In this document: piece after piece, positions 19,363 to 29,039 of the stretch
Position numbering within the stretch: the stretch's first letter is position 1
Layout: each line of letters opens with the position of its first letter
Source of the DNA: Streptomyces albofaciens JCM 4342
GTDB taxonomy: Bacteria; Actinomycetota; Actinomycetes; Streptomycetales; Streptomycetaceae
Length of the DNA stretch: 64,000 nucleotides
Reading direction: 5' to 3'
Assembly (NCBI RefSeq): GCF_008634025.1
Contig: NZ_PDCM01000002.1
Coordinates: 372,001-436,000 of the forward strand
Notes under the pieces: model-generated
Seen by the model: only the letters and a program-made list of their open reading frames with translations
Told to the model about the DNA's origin: nothing
Database searches by the model: none
Made by a program: the position numbers and the translations under genes

Positions 19363-20250
19363 TCAGGAATCCTCAGGAAAAAACCTCGCCACTATGGCAT
19401 CCATTTTAGGTTTTCGCATTCCGTGCGGGCTCAAATAGTAGTAGCGCCACTCTTCGCGCCATTCCATAAGCACGCACAGCATGTTCACGTTGACACACAA
19501 ATCTCTCACCTCCAAAGCTTCGCGTGCCTGCTCCAAGGCGCTATCGATTTCCGCAGGTCGATTGAATGATGTCGCCAGTTCTGTAGCGAAATCGGAGCCA
19601 CTATCAAAACGCTGAAACGCGATGCCGGACACCGTTCCGCGATCCAGTAGAGACCGGTAGACCGCATCGGGATATACCCGGCCGAGATTTAGGGCAAGAA
19701 GCAGGTTCTTGCGAAGGCTGCCCCTGTACTGCGAGGAGACAGGGTGCCCTAGTCTGGCGACGACCTGATCGACAAGGTGATCGGCCTGGCACTCGCGACG
19801 CATCTCGTTCTGATGGCGCCATCGAATCAAACCCGCTACGCCGAGACCGACAAGCAGTGAAATTAAGCCGCCAATGATTCCACTAAGCAACTGAGAAGCA
19901 CCGAAAAACAGAGCTGCGAAATAGCTGGCAGCAAACAGCCCTCCGACCCCCAAGGGGATAAGGAGGATTCCGCAATTAGTGTCAACATCCTCGCGCCCAA
20001 AAATCAGCAGCGCGAGGACGATAAGCAGCGCGACAGAGACGGCGACGATGATGCTCAACAGCTGAGAAGCACCGAAAAACAGGGCCGGGAAGTAGCCGAC
20101 AGCGAACAGCACCCCGACCCCAGTCAAGACCAGCAAAAGGCCGACAAACGTGCCGGCGCAACTTTCCATGAACTGATCCATGAGCGCAGGTACCACATAA
20201 ATAAAGAAGACCAGAACCAGGATAGCGCCGATTCCTGTAATCCACCCCAC
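19363..20250 (-). CDS. Membrane protein with duplicated hydrophobic unit, function unknown
   Basis: A 295-residue product, of clearly lower GC than its neighbours. It has about five membrane segments in residues 1-145, then a soluble C-terminal half (Trp/Arg-rich, WREEWRYYYL). The hydrophobic part contains an internal duplication: LFxxxYFxALFFGASQLLS occurs twice, 57 residues apart. At DNA level 21 bases are identical (19891-19911 and 20062-20082). The start is GTG 20250; no strong ribosome site precedes it, so the start is uncertain. The family was not recognised. Its composition and position next to integrase debris suggest acquired DNA. Confidence 0.7.
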   Translation of the reverse strand: MGWITGIGAILVLVFFIYVVPALMDQFMESCAGTFVGLLLVLTGVGVLFAVGYFPALFFGASQLLSIIVAVSVALLIVLALLIFGREDVDTNCGILLIPLGVGGLFAASYFAALFFGASQLLSGIIGGLISLLVGLGVAGLIRWRHQNEMRRECQADHLVDQVVARLGHPVSSQYRGSLRKNLLLALNLGRVYPDAVYRSLLDRGTVSGIAFQRFDSGSDFATELATSFNRPAEIDSALEQAREALEVRDLCVNVNMLCVLMEWREEWRYYYLSPHGMRKPKMDAIVARFFPEDS

Positions 20251-20704
20251 TACTTCATGTTAAGGATGGCTGCGCATTCTGGGAAGACGGGAGGATGGAT
20301 ACATAATGCACCTGTCGCCACATGAGTAGCATCTTCACCTCACTTCGCACACATTCCTTCGAATTGCGAGACCAGTGGACTACGTCCACTATCGCGGCAG
20401 GAAGAGCATTGTTCGCGCTGCCCGCGTTGCTCCCTTCCCGGCTCCGGTGGGGCCCACGGCCCGGACGGCGCCAAGGCCACTCCGCGACGCGACCATGGTC
20501 GACTCGCCCACCCCACCCCCGCCCGGAGCCCGGTGCCTGTTGCTGGCCCATACCTGCTGCATCATCGGCCACGTGCCCTACCAGGTATGTGGACACTGCG
20601 CCTGCGGCGTCACCCTCCACACCGAGCTCACCTCTCCCCTTCACAGCTGACTGTGGCGGTGACGCTGGGCTCTGTCACAGATCTTGGGGAGCCGTCGCGG
20701 AGGA
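20251..20704. other. Intergenic region, no supported gene
   Basis: No coding region with a recognisable product. A 7-bp-armed dyad (AGTGGAC-TAC-GTCCACT, 20374-20390) lies about 125 bp upstream of the membrane-protein start and could be an operator. Confidence 0.5.
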
Positions 20705-21250
20705 TCACTGAAGCAGGATCATCTTGCGGAGCAGTTCGAATCCGGCACGTCCGTACAGCTGCCGCTTCATCTTTTTGATGCGCGTCACGGCGCCCTCGAC
20801 GCTTCCAGAGTTCCAGGGCTCGGTCAGTCCGGCGACCACGGGCCTCCAGATCGAGAGTCAGCCCATTGACAAAGCCGGTGATGCCTGGAATTTGTGCGGC
20901 GCGGGCCGTGTTGATCCACTCTGGCAGCAGAGCGCCGGCACGTGAGGCAACGTCTCCGCGAAATCACTTACCAGTTGATGGGCCTCGTCCAGTTCGGGAC
21001 ATGCGCTCAGCACGGCCTTGAGATGCTCGATCCCGTCGTGGGTGAGCGTCGCTGGGTGGCGGGTGAGCCAGCCGACGACGGTCCGGACGGACGGTGCCGC
21101 GGTGGGCGGGGCAGGGACGTCGGGCCGGGCGGGCCATTGGAGACGGGTGCGGGCCCAGTCGCGCAGGCTGGTGTAGGGCACCGGCTGGCCGCGCTTCGCG
21201 AGATTCTCGCGCAGTTCCTTGATGGTGACGTGATCCCGTCGGCCGTGTGC
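20705..21250 (-). mobile_element. ISL3-type transposase remnant (C-terminal part)
   Basis: Minus-strand sequence reads IKELRENLAKRGQPVPYTSL, SACPELDEAHQLVSDFAETL, PEWINTARAAQIPGITGFV and finally AGLTEPWNSGSVEGAVTRIK to KMILLQ and TGA at 20705. The PWNSGxVEGxVxRIK signature is typical of ISL3-family transposase C termini. At least two frameshifts (near 20930 and 20845) break it, and the N-terminal half is missing. Confidence 0.8.
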
Positions 21251-21715
21251 TGGACCACACCAGCGGCGGGTCAGCCGACGACAAGGGCACAGCGGGCTCG
21301 CGCCGTCTCCAGAGGGGATCGGCGTCGGCAGGGATGCAGCAGCGCTCCGGGCATGGGCCAAGGGGCCGGGCTGCACGTTCAACGAGCATGGGCCGCGATG
21401 ACGCCAAAGCTCACTGATCCCGATGGGGGCGTCGGCGCTCTACTACCTACACGCCCTGTCCGGCGAAGCGGCACATCAGTGATCACCAACGAGCCGAGCA
21501 TTTCGGGTTCAAGATCACCGGGCGCCCGGAGGGCGCCTTCCGTTCGGCAAAGCGGGACGGCCCGCCATCCCACCGCCCGTTACTGCGCCGTCGTCGCCAC
21601 CAGGCCCTCCACGGGCGACCGGGCCGTTCGGCCCGACCGTTCCGGCGAATGAGGTATGCCACCCGGGATGCGTTCCCCGGGCGCATACCCCGCCACCGCC
21701 TTTCGTCCTCACGGG
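21251..21715. other. Intergenic region beyond the depolymerase gene
   Basis: No supported gene. Open frames on both strands lack recognisable features. It separates the ISL3 debris from the hydroxybutyrate gene set. Confidence 0.5.
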
Positions 21716-22996
21716 TCAGAGGGGCGAGCAGTCGGCCTTGTCGGTCCATCCTGCCGTGCACTGGTAAAGGGGGACGGAGATGTTGTAGCCGTGGGCGGTG
21801 CCCAGCTTGGTGTACTCGGCCGCGGTGATGCGCCGGGCCACGTAGTGGTCGGTCGTGGTGCCGATGACGGTGTCGGAGTAGGACGGGGGTGTGCTGCTCG
21901 GCGTCGGCGTGCTCGTGCCGGTCGGTGTGGGCGAGGCGCTGTCGTCGATGCCCCAGAAGCGGACGAGGTGGTAGGCGGAGCAGATGTTCATGTCCAGGAT
22001 GTAGGGGGCTGGGGTGCCGCACTGGGCCGGACCTGTGCCGGGGTCGACGGGCTGGCCGTGCCCCATGCCGGTGACCTGGTAGGTCTCCACGGTGCCGCCG
22101 TAGACCCGGTGGGGGTAGCCTCCGACCGTGTCGGTGGTGTCCGGTGCCTGATCGGTGCCGTTGGCGTTGGTGAACTGCTCCATGAGCTCGGTGGCGTTCA
22201 CGGGTTTCACGGTCGAGTCCGCGGTGCCCTGCCAGATCGAGACCTTCGGGCGTGGCCCGGAGTACGACGGGAAGGCGGCCCTGACTTTGTCTCCCCATTC
22301 CTTGGGGCTCTTGTTGACGCCGGGGCTCATGCAGGTGAAGGCGGAGGCCACCGAGTTGGCGCAGCCGTAGGGCAGCCCGGCGATGATCCCGCCGCCCGAG
22401 AAGACGTCGGGGTAGGCCGCCAGCATGGCCGAGGTCATCCCTCCTCCCGCTGACAGGCCGCTGACGTAGGCGCTCGTCGAGCCGTTGTCCCGTTTCGTGC
22501 GGTCGACCATCTGCTTGACCGAGAGTGCTTCTCCGGAGCCTCGCCGGGTGTCACCGGCTTCGAACCAGTTGAAGCACGCGTTCATGTTGTTCGTCGTCTG
22601 CTGCTGAGGGAAGACCACGGAGAACTTGTAGGTGTCGGCCAGCCGCATCCAGCCGGTGTTGGCCGCATAGGCGGCGGCGTTCTGGGTGCAGCCGTGCATG
22701 GCCACGACGACGGGGCGTCCGCCGGCCAGTCCCGGGGGCACGTAACGGAACATGCGCAGGTTGCCCGGGTTGGAGCCGAAGCCCGTCACTTCTTGAGGTG
22801 TTGCCGCCGCGCGGGCCGGGCTGGACATGGCTACGACGGACAGCGCGGCGAGCAGGAGAACGGCCACTCCGGCGGCCACTGTGGCGGTGAGTGCCGCGAC
22901 GGGCCGGCGTCGGGCCTGGGGCCGCGACGGACCGGCGACTCGCCGGGTGGGCCCGCTTGGGGGCTGTGCTGCGGGTTTCATGAAAGGTGACGGCAT
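21716..22996 (-). CDS. Extracellular PHB depolymerase-family esterase
   Basis: The ATG at 22996 follows GAAGGAG by five bases; the frame is open further upstream but without a better site. The 426-residue protein has a Sec-type signal (VAALTATVAAGVAVLLLAAL, cleaved after SPARA) and a catalytic domain of the extracellular type-1 PHB-depolymerase/LpqC family. Features are AMHGCTQNAAAYAANTGW (oxyanion region), lipase box GLSAGGG (Ser near 178), QGTADSTV (Asp region) and GMGHGQPVDP (His). A Ser/Thr/Pro linker leads to a C-terminal module (ARRITAAEYTKLGTAHGYN, CTAGWTDKADC) resembling polymer- or polysaccharide-binding tails. Neighbours for acetoacetate and 3-hydroxybutyrate use support a role in polyhydroxybutyrate breakdown outside the cell. 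Confidence 0.88.
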   Translation of the reverse strand: MPSPFMKPAAQPPSGPTRRVAGPSRPQARRRPVAALTATVAAGVAVLLLAALSVVAMSSPARAAATPQEVTGFGSNPGNLRMFRYVPPGLAGGRPVVVAMHGCTQNAAAYAANTGWMRLADTYKFSVVFPQQQTTNNMNACFNWFEAGDTRRGSGEALSVKQMVDRTKRDNGSTSAYVSGLSAGGGMTSAMLAAYPDVFSGGGIIAGLPYGCANSVASAFTCMSPGVNKSPKEWGDKVRAAFPSYSGPRPKVSIWQGTADSTVKPVNATELMEQFTNANGTDQAPDTTDTVGGYPHRVYGGTVETYQVTGMGHGQPVDPGTGPAQCGTPAPYILDMNICSAYHLVRFWGIDDSASPTPTGTSTPTPSSTPPSYSDTVIGTTTDHYVARRITAAEYTKLGTAHGYNISVPLYQCTAGWTDKADCSPL

Positions 22997-23183
22997 GGCG
23001 GCTCCTTCGGGTGACATACGAGGGGGCCGGGACCGCTTCCGGCGCGTGGGGACGGAAGCGGCCCGGTGTCCGGAACCGTAGGTGGCGGGATTGTGTCGAT
23101 GACATGGCCGGGAGCACCACAGTCGGCTCGGATCCTGATGGGCCTCCGAAGGGTTGCTTCATCGGCCTGGTGGTGTTATCAGC

Positions 23184-23843
23184 TCAGGCCGTTGGCCGCG
23201 AAGCGAGCCGCTCAGGCACGCTCAGCCGGGCTGCCGTAGCCGCCTGGACTTCCCGGGCCGTCACGCCGGGCGCAAGCTCCGCGAGCCGAAAGCCCTCGGG
23301 TGTAACGTCGAGGACGGCGAGGTCGGTGATGACGCGCTGGACCACCTGTCGCCCGGTGAGCGGCAAGGTGCATTCCGGCACCAGCTTGGGGGTGCCGTCC
23401 TTGGCGGTGTGTTCCATGAGAACGATGACCTGTCGGGCTCCGTGCACCAGGTCCATGGCGCCGCCCATGCCTTTGACCATCTTGCCCGGGATCATCCAGT
23501 TGGCGAGGTCGCCCGTGGCCGATACCTGCATGGCGCCGAGGACGGCGGTGTCGATGTGGCCGCCGCGGATCATGCCGAAGGACAGCGCGGAGTCGAAGAA
23601 CGAGGCGCCCGGCAGCGTCGTCACGGTTTCCTTGCCCGCGTTGATCAGGTCGCTGTCGATCTCGTCCTCGGCCGGGTAGGGCCCTACGCCGAGAATGCCG
23701 TTCTCCGACTGGAGGACCACCTCGACTCCGGGCGGCAGGTAGTTGGGGATCAGTGTGGGCAGGCCGATGCCGAGATTGACGTATGTGCCATCGGCCAGTT
23801 CCCGGGCGGCCCGGGCAGCCATCCGCTCACGGGTGAGGGCCAT
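23184..23843 (-). CDS. scoB: 3-oxoacid CoA-transferase subunit B
   Basis: 219 residues of the CoA-transferase beta subunit. [10 protein letters not shown] carries the glutamate that forms the enzyme-CoA thioester; [20 protein letters not shown] and GMGGAMDLV are family signatures. The start ATG 23843 lies one base after the stop of subunit A, with GGAGG upstream inside that gene, so expression is coupled. With subunit A it should move CoA between succinyl-CoA and acetoacetate (or a similar 3-oxoacid), the step that feeds acetoacetate from 3-hydroxybutyrate into central metabolism. Confidence 0.92.
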   Translation of the reverse strand: MALTRERMAARAARELADGTYVNLGIGLPTLIPNYLPPGVEVVLQSENGILGVGPYPAEDEIDSDLINAGKETVTTLPGASFFDSALSFGMIRGGHIDTAVLGAMQVSATGDLANWMIPGKMVKGMGGAMDLVHGARQVIVLMEHTAKDGTPKLVPECTLPLTGRQVVQRVITDLAVLDVTPEGFRLAELAPGVTAREVQAATAARLSVPERLASRPTA

Positions 23844-23844
23844 G

Positions 23845-24627
23845 TCAGGCACCGCCTCCCTGCTCGGCGCGGACCGTACGGCGTTCGATGCGCCGCTCGG
23901 CCGCGGGGTCGCCAGGGTGGACACGGACCACGCGCTGGACGAACACGCCGGGCAGGTGAACCTCGTCGGGGTCGAGTTCTCCGGGTTCGGCCAGGTGCTC
24001 GACCTCCGCGATGGTGATACGTCCGGCCATCGCCGCCAGGGGGTTGAAGTTGCGGGCCGAGGAGCGGAAGACCAGGTTGCCGTGGCGGTCGCCGATGGTG
24101 GCGCGCACCAGTGCGAAGTCGGTGGTGATGGCTTCCTCCAGGAGGTACTCCCGGTCATCGAAGACACGGGTTTCCTTGGGCGGTGAGGCGATCGCGACGC
24201 TGCCTTCCGCCCCGTACCGCCACGGCAGGCCGCCCTCGCCGTGCTGGGTGCCGACCCCGGCCGGTGTGTAGAAGGCGGGGATTCCGGCGCCTCCCGCGCG
24301 CAGCCGCTCGGCGAGGGTGCCCTGCGGTACCAGTTCCACCTCCAGCTCACCGCTGAGGTACTGCCGGGCGAACTCCTTGTTCTCTCCCACATACGAGCTG
24401 GTCATCCTGGCGATGCGGCCCGCGCGCAGAAGCAGGCCCAGCCCCCAGTCGTCCACACCGCAGTTGTTGGACACGACCGCCAGCCTTGAGGTCGTCCGGT
24501 GCAGCAGGGCTTCGATCAGCGCGCTCGGTATGCCGCACAGCCCGAATCCGCCGACGGCCAGTGACGCCCCGTCGGGGATATCCGCCACTGCCTCGGCCGC
24601 GTCCGCGACCGTCTTGTCCAGACCCAT
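23845..24627 (-). CDS. scoA: 3-oxoacid CoA-transferase subunit A
   Basis: The ATG at 24627 is preceded by GAGAGGGA; 260 residues. The N terminus has the family glycine loop ([19 protein letters not shown]); [14 protein letters not shown] and SYVGENKEF follow, and the second half has [13 protein letters not shown] and [11 protein letters not shown]. It is the alpha subunit of a heteromeric succinyl-CoA:3-ketoacid transferase (a 3-oxoadipate-type transferase is a possible alternative). It is transcribed just ahead of subunit B and points away from the dehydrogenase side of the cluster. Confidence 0.92.
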   Translation of the reverse strand: MGLDKTVADAAEAVADIPDGASLAVGGFGLCGIPSALIEALLHRTTSRLAVVSNNCGVDDWGLGLLLRAGRIARMTSSYVGENKEFARQYLSGELEVELVPQGTLAERLRAGGAGIPAFYTPAGVGTQHGEGGLPWRYGAEGSVAIASPPKETRVFDDREYLLEEAITTDFALVRATIGDRHGNLVFRSSARNFNPLAAMAGRITIAEVEHLAEPGELDPDEVHLPGVFVQRVVRVHPGDPAAERRIERRTVRAEQGGGA

Positions 24628-25412
24628 CCGGTCCCTCTCCGTCGGGGACACCAACCGCCCTCGTCGCCAGCGGCATGGCTCGACGGACTTCGACCGCTGC
24701 CAGGACCGGTGTCCACTCGGCCAATTGGCGTCGACCCTAGGAAGGGGCCAACGCCCTCTGCCATGGAAGCGCCCCACACATCGACCGGTACCTGTATGGG
24801 CGTTGCCGCCGCAGTGCCGCAGAGAACCTGGAGAAGTGACGAGCCGTTTGTCACCGATCCGGCTGTATCCATGCCACACGGCCGGGCGCTCGACATGGTG
24901 ATCGCCTACGTACGTTGCCGTGTCCTGTACGGCCCGGGCATTGAGACCGATAGGGACGCATGTTCTGGTGTCGCGTATCCCCCGGAGGATGAAGGGCTCT
25001 GACTGGCATGCGGCGGATGGACTGGCGGGCTGGCGGGCTGGCGGGCTGGGAGCGGTGATACCTCACACCATGGGCCCGGTATCCGCGGACCTCGGCGCCC
25101 TCGACATCATCCCTGGCATGGGTCCGCAGCGGCTCGACCGGGTTCAGCTCCGGTGTGTATGAGGGGAGTTGGTGAGCTGGACGGTGGTGAGCTCTGGAAC
25201 TCGGGCCGGAGCTGTCGCGTTCGACCAGCTCAAAGCCTGACCGTCGGCCGCGACCAAAGCCCGGCGAGTGGAGCCCGTCCCTCACCCTGACTCTCAACCT
25301 GGTGCGGTGGCACTGCCTCCGGCGGTGCCACCGCACAACAGCATGTGTGAACACGCGCCTCGGTCCCTAAGGAGGAGGTTCGCATCATCACCGCCCCTGC
25401 CCCTTCGTCCTG
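24628..25412. other. Intergenic region with transposase debris
   Basis: Upstream of the CoA-transferase genes; no intact gene. It contains the IS630-type fragment (25000-25260) and three tandem GGCGGGCTG units near 25023-25049. Confidence 0.55.
25000..25260 (-). mobile_element. IS630-type transposase fragment
   Basis: The minus strand reads LPSYTPELNPVEPL, the conserved segment around the third acidic residue of IS630-family DDE transposases. Degraded C-terminal sequence follows (HHRPAHQ before it, ARDDVEG after). No start and no N-terminal half are present. Confidence 0.6.
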
Positions 25413-26297
25413 CTAGTGGCCGATCTTGTCCAGTTCGGCGAGTTCCTCGTCGGAGAGCGAGAGCCCCGCGCCGACGACGTTCTCACGCAGGTGTGCCACC
25501 GAGGAGGTGCCGGGGATGAGCAGGATGTTCGGTGACCGCTGCAGCAGCCAGGCCAGGGCGACCGACATCGGCGTTGTTTCCAGCCGGGTGGCCACGGCGG
25601 AGAGCGCCGTGGACTGCAGCGGGGTGAAACCGCCGAGGGGGAAGAAGGGCACGTAGGCGATGCCCTTGGCGGCGAGGTCGTCGATCAGCTCGTCGTCGTG
25701 CCGGTGGGCGAGGTTGTACATGTTCTGCACGCACACGATCGGCGCGATCGTCTGCGCCTCGGCGACCTGTTTCACCGTCGCGTTGCTCACCCCCAGGTGC
25801 CGGACCAAGCCCTGCTGCTGGAGTTCGACGAGGGTTTCGAAGGGCTCGGCGAGCGAGCCGGGCCGGGGGCCCTGGGCGTCACCGAGCCGGAGGTTGACCA
25901 CATCGAGCACATCGAGGCCGAGGTCCTCAAGGTTCTCGTGGACGGTGCGGCGCAGGTCCTCGGGCCGCCGGGCGGGGGGCCAGCCGCCCTGCTGATCGCG
26001 GACCGCACCGACCTTGGTCACGATGTGCAGCGCTTCGGGATAGGGGTGCAGTGCTTCACGGATCAGCTGGTTGGTGACGCGTGGCCCGTACGCGCCGGCG
26101 GTGTCGATGTGGGTGATCCCGAGGCCGACGGCCTCGCGCAGGACGGCGAGCGCACCGTCGTGGTCGGCCGGCAGGCCCATGACGGCGGGGCCGGCGAGCT
26201 GCATGGCGCCGTAGCCGAAGCGGGTGACGGTCAGATCGCCCAAGGTCCAGGTGCCGCCGGGCAGCGGTGCGGAGGGTGTGTTCATGGTTTCGCTCAT
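25413..26297 (-). CDS. Aldo/keto reductase
   Basis: 294 residues from ATG 26297 (an in-frame ATG at 26285 is an alternative). It has the (beta/alpha)8 AKR signatures: GITHIDTAGAYGPRVTNQLI (catalytic Asp/Tyr), IVTKVGAV (Lys), LEDLGLDVLDVVNLR and GTSSVAHLREN (NADPH-binding). The substrate is unknown. It is divergent from a LysR gene across a 91-bp gap holding a perfect dyad, so the LysR protein probably controls it. It interrupts the hydroxybutyrate gene set and may not belong to that pathway. Confidence 0.92.
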   Translation of the reverse strand: MSETMNTPSAPLPGGTWTLGDLTVTRFGYGAMQLAGPAVMGLPADHDGALAVLREAVGLGITHIDTAGAYGPRVTNQLIREALHPYPEALHIVTKVGAVRDQQGGWPPARRPEDLRRTVHENLEDLGLDVLDVVNLRLGDAQGPRPGSLAEPFETLVELQQQGLVRHLGVSNATVKQVAEAQTIAPIVCVQNMYNLAHRHDDELIDDLAAKGIAYVPFFPLGGFTPLQSTALSAVATRLETTPMSVALAWLLQRSPNILLIPGTSSVAHLRENVVGAGLSLSDEELAELDKIGH

Positions 26298-26349
26298 GTG
26301 TCGATGCTCGCTCGCGGACAAGTGGCGCATCCAATACCGTTGCAGTGCG

Positions 26350-26374
26350 CTGTGATACTCGGCAGGTATCACAG
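26350..26374. promoter_or_regulatory. LysR-type operator in divergent promoter
   Basis: CTGTGATAC-TCGGCAG-GTATCACAG: perfect 9-bp arms with a 7-bp spacer between the divergent AKR and LysR starts. It contains the T-N11-A core of LysR sites. An extra half-site GGTATC follows at 26376-26381. Confidence 0.7.
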
Positions 26375-26388
26375 AGGTATCTTGTGCC

Positions 26389-27252
26389 GTGGACACCTTG
26401 GAGACCCGCGAGCTGAAGTACTTCCTGGCCGTCGCCGAGGAGCTGCACTTCGGCCGCGCCGCCGAACGCCTCGGCATGGCCCAGCCACCGCTGTCCCGGG
26501 CGATCCAGCAGCTCGAACGGCGCCTCGGCGTCCGCCTGCTGACACGCAACCGCCGCGGCGTCGCCCTGACCGGCGCCGGCGAGGTGCTGCTGCACGAGGG
26601 CCGCGCAGCCCTCGACGCGACCACCGCCGCCGCTCGCCGCACCCGTCGCGCCGGTGGCCCCGACAGCCCGGGCGGCTCCCCCAACCGCCTGGTGCTGGCG
26701 GTGAAGGCCGGCGCGTCCCACGAGCTGCTGCACAAACTCCTCGACGCCTACGCGGCCGAACCCGACGCCGCCGAGATCGACGTGCTGCCGAGCGGCAGTT
26801 GCGAGCAGGAAGCGATGCTGCGCGACGGCCGCGCTGATGTGGCGCTCATGCACAAGCCGTTCAACTCCCTCGCCGGGTTCGACAGCGAGGAACTGATGAC
26901 CGAGGGGCAGATCGCCATCCTGCCCGCCGGACACCCCCTCGCCGCGCACAAGACTTTGTCCCTGGCCGACGTCAGCGACATCCCCGACCTTCCGCTCGCC
27001 CGCTGGCCCCGCCGCGGCACACACCCACCCGGCCCTGGCCCAGAGATCCACGACCAGACACAGCTGGCCCAACTGATCGCCCTCGGACGCACCATGGCCG
27101 TCTTCCCCGACTCCGCCCGCGCCTGGCTATGGGCCGAGCACACCGCCGTCCCCCTGACCGACGCACCCCCCGTCGTCACCCACATCGCCTGGCCCGCCCA
27201 CAGCCGCTCCCTCCCCCTCGCCGGACTGATCCGCGCAGCCACACGGCTCTGA
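26389..27252 (+). CDS. LysR-family transcriptional regulator
   Basis: 287 residues from GTG 26389. The N-terminal winged HTH (ELKYFLAVAEELHFGRAAER, PPLSRAIQQLE) is followed by a periplasmic-binding-like effector domain with the usual second-half motifs (IAILPAGHPLA, LIALGRTMAVFP). It is divergent from the aldo/keto reductase gene and has a matching dyad operator just upstream of its own start, which also implies autoregulation. Confidence 0.93.
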   Translation: MDTLETRELKYFLAVAEELHFGRAAERLGMAQPPLSRAIQQLERRLGVRLLTRNRRGVALTGAGEVLLHEGRAALDATTAAARRTRRAGGPDSPGGSPNRLVLAVKAGASHELLHKLLDAYAAEPDAAEIDVLPSGSCEQEAMLRDGRADVALMHKPFNSLAGFDSEELMTEGQIAILPAGHPLAAHKTLSLADVSDIPDLPLARWPRRGTHPPGPGPEIHDQTQLAQLIALGRTMAVFPDSARAWLWAEHTAVPLTDAPPVVTHIAWPAHSRSLPLAGLIRAATRL

Positions 27253-27566
27253 CCCGCCCTCGCCTTCCGCCACCCGACGCGGTACCGGCCGCCGGAGCAG
27301 ATCGGCCCGGCCCGGCGGGGACTCGGCGAGCAGGCGGGCTCCACTTGGGATGGCGATCGCATGCTGCCGATGGCTCCCGCGTCACCGGCCCGAAGCAGAG
27401 GCTGCCGAGATCCGGGGGGGGGGCGACACCGGCGTCATCCCGTCGCTCCGCATGGGGCTGGAACCCGTTTCGACCGCCGCGACCGTGGTGGGCGCACCCA
27501 TGTCGCAAGCCGGCCGTGGCCGCCTACCCTCCGGCCCGTCACTGCCTTCGGAACCAGAGGTACCGC
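27253..27566. other. Intergenic region, no gene
   Basis: A GC-rich spacer with a run of ten G's near 27415-27424. It presumably carries the promoter of the esterase gene that follows. Confidence 0.6.
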
Positions 27567-28997
27567 ATGCTCTCGCACCTCACCACCATGGCGCACCCTT
27601 GCCTGCGCGCCGCTTCGGTCCTTCTGTCCCTGGCCTCTGTGGGCCTCACTGTGCCTGCGGCCGCGGCCGCATCGGCTACCGCGGGCTCGGCACCGGGTGG
27701 CCACTGCGCCGGTCTGCAGCGCGTCATCGTCCCCTCAGCCGCGCACCAGCGGGCATCCTGCCTGGCGGATCTCACGACAGCCGGAACGGTGGCATCCGGC
27801 CACACCGACCCTGCCGACTGGGCAGGACTGACCCCCAAAGCCCTCGCCGTCCCGGCCAGCGCGCCCGGTATCCAGATCGACGGCTACTTTCCCGACACCT
27901 CGGCCACCAACACCAACCACGGCTGGAACCACGACGCCCAGTTCGTCATCCGTCTGCCCGACCGCTGGAACGGCGGCCTGGTGGTGGCGGGCACCCCCGG
28001 CAACCGTGAGCAGTACGCCAATGACCGGGCCATCTCCGACTGGGTTCTCTCCCGTGGCTACGCCTATGCCGCCACCGACAAGGGCAACACCGGGCCCGCC
28101 TTTTATCGCGACGGTGACCGGCCGGGTGACGCCATCGCCGAGTGGAACTGGCGCCTGACCCAGCTCACCCGTGCGGCCCGTGCGGTGGTCGCCCAGCGCT
28201 ACCACCGGCCGCCCGCCCGGACCCTGGCGACCGGCATGTCCAACGGCGGCTACCTGGTGCGCTGGCAGTTGGAGAACCACCCCGAGCTGTACGACGGCGG
28301 AGTGGACTGGGAGGGCGCCTTGTGGCGCGCCGACGGGCCGAACCTGTTCACGTTTCTGCCGCCCGCGCTGCGCCACTACCCGGTGTACGCGGCCCACGGG
28401 CCCGCCGCCGAGCAGGCACGCCGGGCGATGCACGCCGCCGGCTACCCGGCGGGATCGGAGTTCCTGTGGCCGTACCACCACAAGGTGTACTGGGACCTCA
28501 CCCAGCGCATCTACCGCGAGGAGATGGACCCCGCCTTCGACGGACCGGCGGAGGCAGGCACCCCGTACTGCACCCCGGGAAGCCCGGCCTGTGACGCGGA
28601 CTACGACTACGCCGCCCGCCCGGCGCAAGTCCGCCGGGCCGTGCAGCGGATCGCCCTGACCGGCCGCATCGGCAAGCCCTTGATCACCATCCACGGCACC
28701 CTCGACGTCCTGCTCCCCATCGGCCAGGACTCCGACGTCTACGCCCGGATGGTTCACCGGGCGGGCCGCGGCGGACTGCACCGCTATTACCGCGTCGAGG
28801 ACGGCACCCACACCGACTCCCTGGTGGACGCCTTCCCCGGCCGGCTCAGGCCGCTCGTCCCCTGCCACCGCTCGGCCTTCACCGCCCTGGAGGAATGGCT
28901 GGCCCACTCCCACCTGCCCCCGGCCAGTGGCACCGTGCCCCGTCCGCCCACAGCCGACGCAGCCACGCTCCTGACCACCTGTCCGCTCGGCCGCTGA
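27567..28997 (+). CDS. Secreted alpha/beta hydrolase, probable 3-hydroxybutyrate-oligomer or ester hydrolase
   Basis: The ATG at 27567 has AGAGG six bases upstream. The 476-residue protein starts with a signal peptide (LRAASVLLSLASVGLTVPAA). It contains ATGMSNGGYLVRW with a candidate nucleophilic Ser (near 225) in an SNGG setting, TIHGTLDVLLPIGQDSDVY (Asp) and RVEDGTHTDSLVD (His). The SNGG nucleophile and the overall pattern recall 3-hydroxybutyrate-oligomer hydrolases and tannase/feruloyl-esterase-like families. The dehydrogenase, transporter and depolymerase nearby favour the first, but this is an inference. The frame is open far upstream without a start that has a better ribosome site. Confidence 0.8.
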   Translation: MLSHLTTMAHPCLRAASVLLSLASVGLTVPAAAAASATAGSAPGGHCAGLQRVIVPSAAHQRASCLADLTTAGTVASGHTDPADWAGLTPKALAVPASAPGIQIDGYFPDTSATNTNHGWNHDAQFVIRLPDRWNGGLVVAGTPGNREQYANDRAISDWVLSRGYAYAATDKGNTGPAFYRDGDRPGDAIAEWNWRLTQLTRAARAVVAQRYHRPPARTLATGMSNGGYLVRWQLENHPELYDGGVDWEGALWRADGPNLFTFLPPALRHYPVYAAHGPAAEQARRAMHAAGYPAGSEFLWPYHHKVYWDLTQRIYREEMDPAFDGPAEAGTPYCTPGSPACDADYDYAARPAQVRRAVQRIALTGRIGKPLITIHGTLDVLLPIGQDSDVYARMVHRAGRGGLHRYYRVEDGTHTDSLVDAFPGRLRPLVPCHRSAFTALEEWLAHSHLPPASGTVPRPPTADAATLLTTCPLGR

Positions 28998-29001
28998 CAT
29001 G

Positions 29002-29039
29002 CCGCGGCCCGCCGCGAGCGACGTCGCGACGGGCCGCGG
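29002..29039 (+). terminator. Hairpin after the hydrolase gene
   Basis: 10-bp arms CCGCGGCCCG / CGGGCCGCGG (29002-29011, 29030-29039) lie 5 bp after the stop. The inner part (CGCGAGCGACGTCGCG) is also self-complementary. No T tract. Confidence 0.7.

Noticed and set aside
23184..24627. CoA-transferase pair as 3-oxoadipate CoA-transferase (pcaIJ) of aromatic degradation
   Set aside because: No other pca genes are nearby, while hydroxybutyrate genes are; the acetoacetate role is preferred but not proven.
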